Below, piece after piece: positions 1 to 10,727 of a stretch of 64,000 nucleotides of DNA; within the stretch, counting starts at the first letter, position 1, and every line of letters begins with the position of its first letter. The DNA is taken from contig BCJJ01000008.1 in the NCBI GenBank assembly GCA_039545355.1, forward strand, positions 1,475,004-1,539,003, given 5' to 3'. This DNA comes from Trichosporon coremiiforme (Eukaryota; Basidiomycota; Tremellomycetes; Trichosporonales; Trichosporonaceae). The notes under the pieces were generated by a model. It was not told the origin of the DNA. It did no database searches and was given only the letters and a program-made list of their open reading frames with translations. The position numbers were made by a program, and so were the translations under genes.

Positions 1-396
1 GACTAGGAGCAGGCGGTGCGTCGTCAGGTGGAAGGTTAGGGATTGATAGGTGCCGACTTTGGAGTTGCTGTCGTCAGCCTAGCTACCTCCTCAACAGCTC
101 GTGCGACGCCGAGCTGCGTTGCCTCCCCTCCCTTTCCCTCTCGGACAGATAAGAATCCGCTCGCACTGGTGCTCGCGCCTGTAGAGAGAGCAGAAGAAGA
201 CATCGAGAAGAGGGAGCATGGGGAGTAGACTTGCTCGCTCCGCTCGCAAGCAGACTCACCCCTCATATAACCCCACGCCCTCCCAGCCGCCGATCCACGC
301 CTCGCTGCCGGACAGGCCGAGTCCTTCGACACCCGGGCCAGACACAGACAGGCGCGACCAGTACTGCGCGCTGAGGCCGGGGGGCAGGCCGGCCAT
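1..396 (-). CDS. Possible 5' end of a minus-strand gene leaving the window (uncertain)
   Basis: A minus-strand ATG at 396 opens a frame beginning MAGLPPGLSAQYW that stays open to a GTGAGT donor just below 260, and an AG acceptor after a pyrimidine run lies near 181. Downstream of that acceptor two frames are possible and neither gives a protein I recognise before the window edge. One frame stays open down to base 36. The reading could equally be intergenic DNA 3' of the ATPase inhibitor gene. I cannot assign a product. Confidence 0.2.
230..250. repeat. 21-bp imperfect palindrome, copy 1
   Basis: The bases CTTGCTCGCT-C-CGCTCGCAAG have CTTGC and GCAAG as outer complementary arms and GC/GC as inner pairs. 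A second copy at 14201-14221 differs only at the central base, and a degenerate copy lies near 44305. Function unknown. Confidence 0.55.
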
Positions 397-902
397 GTCG
401 TATGGTTTCTCTCACTGTTGTCGGGGTGTGAGAAGGGATGTGAGTTGATGATGTGGGATGGGGAAGGCGGGATGAGGTGGTAGGCAGTTGGGGGTTGGGT
501 GATGGAGACGCCTGGTGGAGGTTGGGACGGTCACGCGTCATCAGCGCTGGTGCCCTGGTTGATCGCTTCACCGCATCTCTGGCACCCAACACGACACTAT
601 ACGGCCAACACATCGGCCAGCAGATTGGATTCTCTGCTTTCACTGGCTGACATGATCGCGCACTTCAAGGTGATTGTGCTATGCAGACTACTCCTAACAC
701 GCTTCTCTCGAGTACCTGCACTGAACTCAATACTCTCCTCTCCGTGCTCTCCCTGTTTTGCTCCACCACGGTACTCCAACTTCATCCCGGCTCACTACCG
801 CTGCGCGGTAGTTTCGCTTGCAGTTGACACCTATGCATCACGTTTTGTTTTACTTCCGAGATCCAATCTTCATGAGACCTTCAGACAAACTGAGCGACGC
901 GC

Positions 903-1772
903 TTAGTGGGCCTTGTCGCCGTTGGCCGCCATGCGCTGCTTCTGGGCCTCGACCTCCTTGTTGGCGGCGTCGGCCTTCTCCTTGAGCTTGCGGAGCTTCT
1001 CCTTCTCGAGGTCGCGGATGTACTGGCCCTCCTGGGCCTGCTCGCGCTCACTGGTTGTTAGCGGAATCCGCCACGAGCTCGCATCAGGCGAGCCAGGGAG
1101 GGGGAGGGGGGACTGCGTGCACTGGACGCTGCCAGGGCGTCGTCCATTTAGCGACCTCTCGATGACTGACTGGGACGTCCACTGACATTCACTGCAGATG
1201 ACAGACAAGACGCCCGCCAGATCGATACAGCGGCGACCGAGACGATCTGTCGACTGTCGACTGTAGAGCGCAGGGCACACTACGTCACCTCCCTCCGCCC
1301 GATATTCTACTCACGAGAAACCCTTCGAGCGGGCAGTGGCACCGGCAGAGCCGCTGACAACGCCGTCAGAGTAGGCGCGGGTGAACTGGAAGTATGTTTC
1401 CATTGCGATGAGTGAGGGAGTAGTCGCAGATTAAGGGGAATGGCGTCAGCACAGATAAACGGAGTAAGAGTGGGTGGATGCCATGCCGAGATTGGGCCGG
1501 CGCTGCGCAAGCGTCACAAGTGTCACGAGCGTCACTCGGGAATCGGGAATCGGCACGGCGAGACTACGGCTGCACTGCAACACGTCGATGCAACAATGCG
1601 GCAATGCGACAGCCGTAGACCTCGATCCGCGATCCTCCTCCTTCAGACATCCCGCTGGACTCCGAAGTCGATGCAGCAAGTCCTGCAGCAAGTAGGCAGT
1701 GCGGCACACCCATCGGGGCCTACTCACAGCGACGCGGTTAGCGTTAGCGGCACGGGCAGCGAGGCGGAACAT
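903..1772 (-). CDS. INH1: Mitochondrial ATPase inhibitor (IATP family)
   Basis: Three exons (1728-1772, 1315-1385, 903-1050) join in frame to 87 residues. The first ~20 residues (start MFRLAARAANANRVA) are basic and hydroxylated, as expected for a matrix-targeting presequence. The conserved inhibitor helix follows: the stretch SEREQAQEGQYIRDLEKEKL at about residues 39-58 matches the region that inserts into the F1 catalytic interface, and the C-terminal half is a continuous charged helix suited to dimerisation. Known family role: at low matrix pH it blocks reverse ATP hydrolysis by F1Fo-ATP synthase. Introns of 342 and 264 nt total more than twice the coding length, unlike most genes nearby. 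The splice sites were chosen because they restore the family motif in one frame. Confidence 0.9.
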
Positions 1773-2372
1773 TGTTGTTGATGTGTTGGTAGTTGAGAAA
1801 GAGAAGAAGATGAGAGAACGGCGCTCCTTTGTTCGTGACTGGCCCGGCAAGCGCTGGGTAGGAGTGGGAGACCACCCCCGTACGCTGGACGGCACCGGAT
1901 TCTTCCGTCATAGCCTGGCGGGGATCATTGCCGGACATATAGCCATGACGTAAAGTGGCACCTCCACCGCACATCAGTCTCGCACCGAGTTGGGTGCGAA
2001 CGGCGAGATTCCGAGTAGGGGCATGCTGCACTACTGCTCCGCACCAGTCGGAGAGCCGGACGGAGAGGTATGCACGATGTTTCGCCCCAGGGCTATGCAA
2101 GAGCGATCTCCTTCGCACCCCGAGTCTTTGCACCGGGGGCCAGAACGCGCTCATCATACCGCGTAGACCCTTGATCCTCCTTGATCGACCGACTGACGAC
2201 TGCCAGCCAGGAACCGCATATCGCCGCTGCACCCGTTCCTAGTGTGTGTCCGAGACCATCTATTGTACTTTCGCATCTCTTTCGCTTCCTTTCGTGCACA
2301 ATACACATTATAGCAGCTGTCAAGCTGCAGCCAAGCTCCTCTGAGAGCCACGGCTGCTTTATTTGCCCGGGT
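1773..2372. other. Intergenic, INH1 promoter and Bor1 gene 3' side
   Basis: 600 nt between two minus-strand genes. It should hold the INH1 promoter and the 3' untranslated region of the transporter gene. I see no coding potential, RNA gene or repeat. Confidence 0.5.
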
Positions 2373-4931
2373 TTACTTGCCCACCGACTCCATAGTCTGT
2401 GCGTCAGCTATGCGATCGCTTGCCGCAACTGTAGATACTTACGAAAGGACTGGCCACCGGCCCGTCGAGAATCTCGAGCTCCTCCTTTGTGAACCCGAGA
2501 TGCGGCACGATGAAGAACCGCACGGGGACCATGAGGATGATGACGACCGGGAATCCGATCGCGGCAATAGTCTGCGTGATCGCGAACGTGGCTCCGAAGC
2601 CGATCAGCTGGATCAGAGTGAAGAGGATGATACGCGATTTCCGGACGTGGTTCAGCGAGTCGCTCGGCGAGATCGCCCTAGGATCGCGCACGAGGTAGAG
2701 CATCTTCGCAGTCACGCCCGAGTTCAGCAACGCGTCGGTGCCCATGTACCAGAACAGACCGGCCATGACGCCCTTCGGGATCAGGCCCAGGACGTGCTCG
2801 AAGGGTTTCGTCATGAGCACGAGGCCTGATGTCAGCTCGGCCGGCAGTTGCGTAGCTTGCACTGTAGTCTCCTGGGTACTCACACAAACAGCCTTGGGCC
2901 AGGTTCGAGACTCGCTGCTCGACGACAGCGACGGGGACTTCGCGCTCCTCCTTCCTTCGCTCCGCCTCGACGGTGCGGCGGCGGCGTGCCTCCTGCGCGC
3001 GGTCCGAGAGCTGCGTGACACGCCTCGTGAGTCCGACGCTGGAGGCGCGGCTCTTGACCGGCTTCAGCGGGGCGGCTCTCCCCTCCTCTGCATCCGAGAA
3101 GTCTCTCGCAACGACGTCCTCGCCCGAATCCCTGCGCTGCAGGGGTGCATGCTCCCCGTCCTCGTAGCCCATGACGACGAGGGAGGCGGTGTGCAGCGGT
3201 GCCTGTGGAATCAGGCCGTTCGGCGCAGGAACGCCGAGCAAGCCGGCGATGAAGGTCGTGATGCCGAGGAGGAACGTGTCCCAGTGGAACGCGGCGGGCT
3301 TGCGCAGGGGATACTCCGAGTCCTGTGCGATGAGGGAGGAGACGTTCGCGTCGAAATAGAACAGAATGAAGAGCACGATGCCGAACGGGAACGCGATGCC
3401 GACGTACTCGCCCGGCAGCTGCCAGAAGCGGACCAGCCACGTGCGGTCGCCCGCAGGCTGGAAGGAGTGAGCCGTCGTGGGTAGCGTCATGTTCTTCTCG
3501 AGCACGAAGCTGGAGTCAGATAAGCAGACAGAGAAATACGTACGGATCGAACCGGCCCCAGTACGCCAGACCACTGATGGCAACAATGGTGATCGGCATG
3601 CCGTAGTCGGCGCAGAAACGGCGGAAGTGCTTGTTCACGTAGCCCGACTTGGCGAGCGCGTTAAAGTAGTGCGGGAGCACGAGCGTGATGATGGCCAGTC
3701 TGTCGTCAGCTCCAACTCCAGGACGGCTGAGCTCACAGGATGCCCAGGATCGCGGAGCCAGGGGAGGACTGGTGGAATTGCCTCGTGACGACCTGGATAC
3801 CGTACTGGACGTAAACGGCGCCGACGTCTGTCATTAGCTAAATGGAGTGGACGAGTTAGCTCACAGAATCCAAACGTGTCACAGAACATGCGCGTGAAGT
3901 ACTTGATCAGTTTGACCATGTTCAGGCCGGCGGCGAACCAGTGCAGAATCGCACCCCACAGATACACCCAGCCCATGAAGTGAAGATAGTTGAAGTTGTC
4001 ACGACCGCGGAAGATGTCAAAGATCGTCTTGTTGAAGACCGTGATGGGGCCTGCTTGTTAGCTGAAGAAACCGAGATCAAAGCTTACCAGTCACGCCTGA
4101 GATGAGGAGGGGCTGCCCGCCGAAGACGGACGCGACGAACGCGGCCATGAAAGACGCAAGAAGCACTTCCTGCACTCCATACTGGCCAGTCGCTTCCTGA
4201 TTGTCAGCTCGTGGATAACATACACGAAGCTACTCACGATGAGGTCGAGCGAGAACGCCAAGCCTGGCAGAACCTGACGTTAGCATGCGCCGAATTGTGG
4301 AAGAGGGCGTAGTCTCAGTGCAGAGACGGAGGAGAGCGTAGGATAGAACCACAACGGTCGCCAATGATGACAACCCGGGACGCTACCTGCGGTACTTCTT
4401 CCAGTTTCTCGAGCTCGGAGAGTGACCGAGCAAGATTATAGGAGGACCGGCAGAGCACCCGGTGATGTGGATCGCATAGGTGGGGACCTCACGTTCGCGA
4501 AGAAGATGAACTGCTTGTCAGCTGCGAATGAAGGCCTGGTAGCTTACCCATGTGGCTGGGATGACACGGTAGTTCCATGCGTCCTTCCAATCTGACCAGT
4601 ACCACGGCAACCTGGCGCGGATATCGTGCATGATACCCGAGAACGGTATCCAGACATTGTACGTCTTCGGCGCATGGACGGATGTCCGGCTCTTCTCTCG
4701 CGTGATCTCCGGAGGCTCTTCGACAGCTTCGGCTCTGCGGGAAGCGCGCGACGTCGTCGTGTGCAGGAGCGTCAAAGGCGGTTCTGGCGGGTTGGGCGGC
4801 CGCTCCGCCCGTGTCGGCGGGGAGTAGGCGTCGATGGGCGATTCGACACGCTTCAGGCGCGAGGACGACGACGACGATAGCCGCCGGCCCACGCTGCGCG
4901 TCGGGGAGACAGAGGACGACCGCCTCTGCAT
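2373..4931 (-). CDS. BOR1: Borate/anion transporter, SLC4 (HCO3- exchanger) family
   Basis: Ten exons (4548-4931, 4493-4510, 4238-4273, 4088-4196, 3865-4050, 3737-3827, 3544-3699, 2884-3509, 2443-2825, 2373-2396) join to 670 residues. The N-terminal ~95 residues are Ser/Arg-rich and cytosolic. The membrane region begins near YNVWIPFSGIMHD and carries SLC4/Bor1 signatures such as FGGQPLLISGVTGPITVFNK, GLLGVPAPNGLIPQAPLHT and PKGVMAGLFWYMG. The tail ends in ASPFTMESVGK, typical of fungal Bor1. The known family role is borate or anion efflux at the plasma or vacuolar membrane. The last coding exon is only 24 nt and exon 2 only 18 nt. An in-frame ATG 72 nt upstream (5003) could add 24 residues. 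I chose 4931 because the extra segment has no family resemblance. Confidence 0.92.
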
Positions 4932-5810
4932 GGTTGGCGACGGTGGTGTAGTGAGCAATGGAAAGAGTGCGGCGCACTGGACCGTTGTCCTGATCGGCGT
5001 CACCCGATCCGTTGCCAGGCTCTGGCTCCGAGGTCGGTAGTCACTCCGCTCTCCGCTCTAGGCACATCGACTCGATGTCAATTCATCGTGCGATTGCGTT
5101 CAAATCTGGGGTACTGAATCTTTAGGGGAGAAGCACGCATGGGTAGAGTGCATAGAAGAGCAACAGAGCTCGCAGAGCTGACTGCCGCAGCCTCATGCCG
5201 CACAACTGAACGCCGTCAAAACAAAAATATACACTCAGGTTGCCGCATTGAGCCCCACGGGCGGAAACTCGGCCAATCATGCTGCCTTCTTTCCATTTTA
5301 CCGTCATCGAGAGCGTTACAAACCTTCTCTACTGGATCTTCTGTAGGACAGAGCCCGAGACAGCCCTCGATGTGGATGCATGCATTCGCAGAATGCTTGC
5401 ATGGAGCTCGTTTGGAAGGGGAGACCCCGCACTCCGAACACTTGCGGAGAAGCCATTAGAAGCGGAAGCAAATGTTATTAGCCTTGACTTGTATTAACTT
5501 CCACGTGACACTAGAGAAAGTGAGGCTGCGATTTTGGAAGTGATTTTGGCTCCGCGATCTCGTGGAGTGAAAGGTTTGTTCGTCTTCATCTCCGCAATCC
5601 GCAACCGCTGGCCAGCTGCCTCCACTCGGCGAGTCCACCTGGTCGTCCTCGACGTCAAGCCCAACGCAAGAGAGTGGTCTCATCACTACCCTCTCCTATC
5701 TCTGCCTAGAGCTACCCTACTCCTCTCATAAGGAGCCCTCGCCACCCGCCGTGGCTGGGGCCGCGCACAGGCGCACCCACCACTACACCTAACCACCCCG
5801 CCAGCCAGCC
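4932..5810. promoter_or_regulatory. Divergent promoter region between BOR1 and the bromodomain gene
   Basis: 879 nt separate the two divergent starts. It is more AT-rich than the flanking genes and has a CACGTG E-box at 5502-5507, the core bound by bHLH factors of the Cbf1/Pho4 type. No gene or RNA is supportable here. Regulatory assignment is by position only. Confidence 0.4.
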
Positions 5811-8320
5811 ATGCCGCCTATCAAGCTCAAGCTGTCACTGGGAGGCGCGACTCCCAAGGTCGAGGCCGTCGAGTCGCCAGTGCCGTCACGGACGAACAGC
5901 TATTCGAACGACGAGAACGGTGGCCCCGGTCCATCGTCGCTCAAGCTCACGTTGTCGGTACCGGGATCTACGACACAGTCTGCCCCAGGCTCCGCAGCCG
6001 CAACGCCTGTCTCAACACCTGGCTCTGGTCAGCCGCGAAAGCGACGCCCCACAAAGAGCCGCCCCAGCGCTATCCCGCCCCATCTGTCGACAACGCCGAA
6101 GACGCCGGCGCTAGCGCTGTCCCCGTCAGCTGCCTCGACACCAGGCTCAGATTTCGATGTCAAGTTGGAGCACTTCGATGACGACGTTGACCCCCTCTCG
6201 CTGCCCATGTCCCCGTCGGCTTCAACACCGTATTATGACAACTATGGATCATTGACGCGGGAAGGCAGTGCAGAGACACCGACGACTCGCGGCAAGTGGA
6301 AACGTGTGCGCCGCCCGTTCAAAGAGCTTGCCGACAAGGTGCTCCAAGAGATGAGGAGGAAGGACGAGGTAAGCCGCTGCGCGCAGTCTACCAGCTGACA
6401 GACAGTACGGCTTCTTCCTTGAGCCTGTAGAGACAGAGCACTATCCAGACTACCTGGACATCATTGGCGGAGAAGACAAAATGATGGACCTCGGCACGAT
6501 GCAGCAAAAGGTCGACGACGGCGAGTACAACGGCATGGATGAGCTCGAGGTGGGTTGTGTTGGACACGACATTCGCTAACCTGTAGGCCGATGTCAAGAA
6601 GATGTACGACGCTGCTGTTACCTTTAACCTGCCCGGCACTGCACCGTATCGAGAAGCGAACAAGGTATTCAAGCACGGCATGAAACACATTGACCGAGCG
6701 CGGCCGCTCGTGCTGTCTCCGTCACCATCCCCCGAGCGACAAACTTCAGAACTGCCAGAATCCCAGCGCAGCACGCCCCACCCCGGCCGGGCCAAAAAAC
6801 TGCAGGTGCAGCACTATATCCCTGCGGAGATGCTGCCCTTCCCGCCAAACACGTTACAGGCCGGTGCTATCGGCTGGAACCTGACGGGAGGAAGGCGAGT
6901 GCGTGCGAAGCGCTTCGTCCGCGGCCGCGAGAAGTTCAACGGTCGGTGGCGAGACTATTGCCCCGACGGGAGCCGCGACGTGGCCGAGATGGACGATCCG
7001 CAGGAGATTCTCGACATCTGGCGGGAAAAACGCGGCGACGAGTGGAAGACTGTGCCCGATTGGCGATCCTTGTGCGAGGGTGAAACAAGGTGGTGGGAAT
7101 GGGACGGCCCCGGAGGGCCCACTGGCCAGCCGCCACTACCCGGTGCACCGCGCCTGCAGCGTGACTCACTGCCTACGAAGCAGCTCGGCACGCTCGACTT
7201 TGGTGACTTCCCCGTCATCGAAGACGAGGTCGCGTGGTTGCGCCGTGCGCCGACCGGTGACCTGATGCCGCTGGAACAGCAGCTTCGACCCGACCTTCCC
7301 CGACCGCAACTCGTGAAGCCCGGCTGGCCGATCCAGACATTCGTCAACGTGCACGACAACGGGCCACCGGCCGCCGAGTACCTCGAGAATCTTGCTCTCG
7401 GAAACGTCCGCGGCGAGGCGTACGTGAACAGCGTGCAGCGCTTCATCGACGGTGCGCTGAAGGGCGCCGAGGAACGCTCCGCGGCCTGCGAGGTCAAGGT
7501 CGAGGACGGCCAGGAGACGGGTGTCGACCCGAAAGCCGCGCTGTGGGACTACGCGTCGAACGAGTGGCACAACGGCGTGCTGCATTCGGACGTGAGCCGC
7601 ACGGCGCAGCGCACAGTCAAGGCTCTCAGCGAGCAGACGCCCGAGGCGGTCGATAAGGCACAGAACGCCTACGCCCGCATCGCGCTCAGCAAGCTGACCT
7701 CGCCGATGAACCCGCTCAACATCCAACCCCTGCTCCGCGAGCCCGCCGACTTTATGTACGTCGGCGTCGGCGGTAAGAGCGGCGTCAAGGAGTCGCTCGA
7801 ATGGGTCGGCAACGAGATCGCGCGTGTCATCGAGGAACGTAAGGCGAAGGAGGTTAAGGTCGAGCCGAAGCCTGAGCCGAACGGCGATGTCGTTATGGCC
7901 GAGTCTTCCTCTAACAAGCGCCCGGCCGAGGACGAGGACGGCGGCGACGCTAAGCGCGTCAAGTTGGACGGCGTTCCGAACGGAGTGGCCGTCCCTGCTC
8001 CGGCAGCTGCAGGACCTGCTCCTGCTGCTCGAGCTCCGACGACTGCTTCCGCACCTGCAGCTTCCGCTGTCCCAGCAACGACAACCGCCCCGGCAACCGC
8101 GCCTGCCGCCCCGACAGCCTCGACTTCCGCCGCACCCGGTGCTCCCGCGCCGGTTGCGCCACCGGTCGACGACGAAGACGGACTCCGCAAGCTGCGCCTC
8201 GAGCTGGTAGCGCTAACCAAGTTCTACCCGCTCGCGTGCCTCCGCAAGATGAGCAAAGAGGACGCGGCGCGCCTGCTCCCCGCCAACGTCCGCAATCTCA
8301 TGACGATCAACCCGCCGTGA
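5811..8320 (+). CDS. Bromodomain protein, BRD7/BRD9-like
   Basis: Three exons (5811-6368, 6406-6549, 6587-8320) give 811 residues with two 37-nt introns. Residues 1-165 are low complexity and begin with a KLKLSLGG lysine-rich motif that recurs as SLKLTLS. The bromodomain spans about 168-275: helix Z, a ZA loop with YGFFLEPVETEHYPDYLDII, and a BC loop with VTFNLPGTAPYREA whose Asn is the expected acetyl-lysine contact. The rest is a long region with WXX motifs and a C-terminal Ala/Pro run (about residues 730-780) before a conserved-looking tail ending NVRNLMTINPP. By analogy with BRD7/BRD9 it would read acetylated histones in a SWI/SNF-type complex. That complex assignment is inference; the bromodomain itself is clear. 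Confidence 0.85.
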
Positions 8321-8841
8321 GCGAGTTTGTTCATAGACATATATGTATAAAGTAAGCAAAAGTGAGGTCGAGTTGTGCAGTGGAGTCGTCAAAGAGGGAG
8401 GGAAGGTAGGGGAGGAGTGAGGGATGAGGATCGGTGCACGGACATGGACGCCACGGGATTGTGTCCCCTGTGTGGCGGCAGCCTGCAATGCAGCAGCGAC
8501 ACACCGTCCCCGCCCTTACTCCGTCGCACACTGTCAGCCTTCCCCTCCCCCCTACCCCAGTCCATGCCGACTTGCGTGCGTTTGTGTCCTGCCGTGTCCA
8601 TCACCGCACCCTCGCATCCTTCGCCCCGATTCCCCGCCAGTTGCACCCAACGCCAGCAGTAACGCTGCACTTCATCAATACCTCATTTCTCATCTATCCA
8701 CTGACTCATTGTTCACTAAGGCCAGCCAAAAACAGCCCCAGCCTCAGCCATAGGCGCATCTCTCGACCCAGGCTCAGTCTCAACCCAACCCACCCCAGTC
8801 TTACAGGTCATCTCGACACCCGCATCGACATCAGCGACACA
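8321..8841. other. Intergenic, pyrimidine-rich 5' leader of the next gene
   Basis: 521 nt. The second half is rich in C and T (for example around 8500-8830), as seen in front of other genes here, and probably contains the promoter and leader of the gene starting at 8842. An upstream ATG at 8434 is in frame with that gene, but the extension is low complexity and looks like untranslated leader. Confidence 0.4.
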
Positions 8842-10084
8842 ATGCCGAGACGCCGCCGGCCAAACTCTGCAACCCGTGGCTCTGGATCCGGGGCAGCACA
8901 CTCTGAGTCGAATTCTACAACAAGCAGTCCGCCTTCGGCGACCAGCTCCACATTCCCGTTCACCGTTGCGGGCAGCGCCAGGGCTACGAGCAACTCAACA
9001 CAGCACGACACCAGGCCACCGCGTGTTTCTGCTGGTTCCAGTCGCCCCATCACCAGAAGCGCGGCCACCCACACGAACCACACTCCCATCCGCCCGCCGC
9101 CGGGCTTCGAGGGCTGCGCTGTTCAACGCTCGCAGACTCTCGCAGCTCCCATCATCTCAAACCGCGCAAACGCCGGCGCGAGCGGGAGCGCAAATCAAGA
9201 ACAAGACGGGTTAGAATGGGGCCACCTCCTCCCCTCGATCCAACGTCTCGACCCGACCCTCGACGACGCCGTGCCCTCAACTTCGACTACACCCAGCATT
9301 GGCGTCATAGGCGACCGTCGGGGCTCGGCACCCGAGTTTGGTCAGCAACGTCGAGGTATGCCTACCTTCTCTCAAGCTGGACCGAGGGTTCGAGAGCTGA
9401 CGCACAGTCACCGCAGCGATGGGTTCAACTACGATGACAAGTCTGAACCCACTCGCCAGCCTGGCTCAGCGGAGACGCTCGATGCCCACTTCAGCTTTGG
9501 GAGGGGGAGGGGTACACATCCTCACGCCTAGGGACCCCCTGCCGCGCGACTTGCCCGTGCCCGTGCTGGTGCCGCCATGTGTGGACTACAGATACCCTGA
9601 CCGGCTCGTTGAGAGGGAGGAGGAATTGGTGCCGAGGAGACCGCCTATGAGCAGGGTGTTGACTGTGCCGACCCTCCAGATGGGGCCGCAGACTGGCCCC
9701 CTGGAGCAGCCCGTGGATTGGGCCGATGGATACGCCGAAAGCAGGGAGATCCAGCGCTCGCATTCTCTTGCTGATCTGGACTCGGGGTGGAGTCAGTTGA
9801 GTGGGAGTTCGAGGCAGCTGGTGGCGTATCCTGTTTCCAACGGCGGCGACTATGACTACGGCAATAACGGTGATTACGGTGGCCATGGTGGTAATGGGCA
9901 GTCTGTTGGCATGGAGGGATGGAGAGTGAGGCAAGGGCTGCAGCGCACAATGTCTGAGGCTCAGCCGAGGGACGAGTTTGAGCATATTGAGGAGGAACGG
10001 GGGGAGCAAAGGGAGCAGAGGGGTCTGTTCAGGATGAATGAGCAGGGGATATGGTACATGGACCGTGGTGGTTCGTGGACGTGA
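8842..10084 (+). CDS. Low-complexity protein of unknown function
   Basis: Two exons (8842-9355 and 9408-10084) separated by a 52-nt intron with a GTATGC donor and GCTGACGCACAG acceptor give 396 residues. The start follows an ACACA leader and begins MPRRRRPNSATRGSG. The N-terminal half is Ser/Thr/Pro-rich with Arg clusters. The middle has short ordered-looking segments (PPPGFEGCAVQRSQTLA, DGLEWGHLLPSIQRLDPTLD). The C-terminal half contains an RSHSLADLDSGWSQLSG segment, a Gly/Asn/Tyr-rich patch, and a charged end EEERGEQREQRGLFRMNEQG. I recognise no domain. It is followed in the same orientation by another low-complexity gene. The call that this is a gene rests on the open frame, intron signals and codon bias. 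Confidence 0.6.
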
Positions 10085-10727
10085 TACACCCCATTGACTC
10101 ACACCCTCGTTGTATCATCTCAGGCCATGATCCACGGTCCACACTGATTCACTATCTACATTGCATCGCACACGATGAGCTTCTGTCCCTCTCCCTGCAC
10201 CCAAGCACCCTCTATGTATTTATAAACCTGTCACAGTATCTATTTTGTTGTCTAGCCAATGCATGAACTCTAATCTCTCGAAGGTTGCGTATGCGTGCAT
10301 TCCGCTGACAGGCGAGTGTGGCGCCCTCTGAGCATGAAATTGCTCAGAAATCGATCCCTCGCACTGCATGCGCTCTTCACGCTGTGCTTCTCCCGTCATC
10401 TTTTATCGCCAGTTCATTTTCCTCACGGAGTTATCAAAGAGTCTACGCAGTTGGAAGCATTGTCCGCCGGTGCTCACCACATCACATCTCACATTGAGAG
10501 ACGACTAAGGCTAGGGTCGATCCTTTGTCTCACCGGCCAGTCAGTAAACACAACCCCAAAAAATCTACGATCAACCAATGCACATCACTGCTGCTCGTCC
10601 TGTACATCACAGTTCATCGCCTTTTGCGTCATTGTCTGCACTCTGGCTGTATATAGCTTTCACCGTGGGACCATCGGTCGCTCTATCTTTCGCCATCGGA
10701 CCCATCGGACTCACCTTCACCATCGCC
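10085..10727. other. Intergenic, promoter of the following gene
   Basis: 643 nt without coding signal of its own. A TATATA element lies at about 10651-10656, some 75 nt before the ATG at 10728, and the last 40 nt are pyrimidine-rich. An ATG at 10578 is in frame with the following gene and would add 50 residues including a hydrophobic stretch; I treat it as less likely. Confidence 0.4.
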
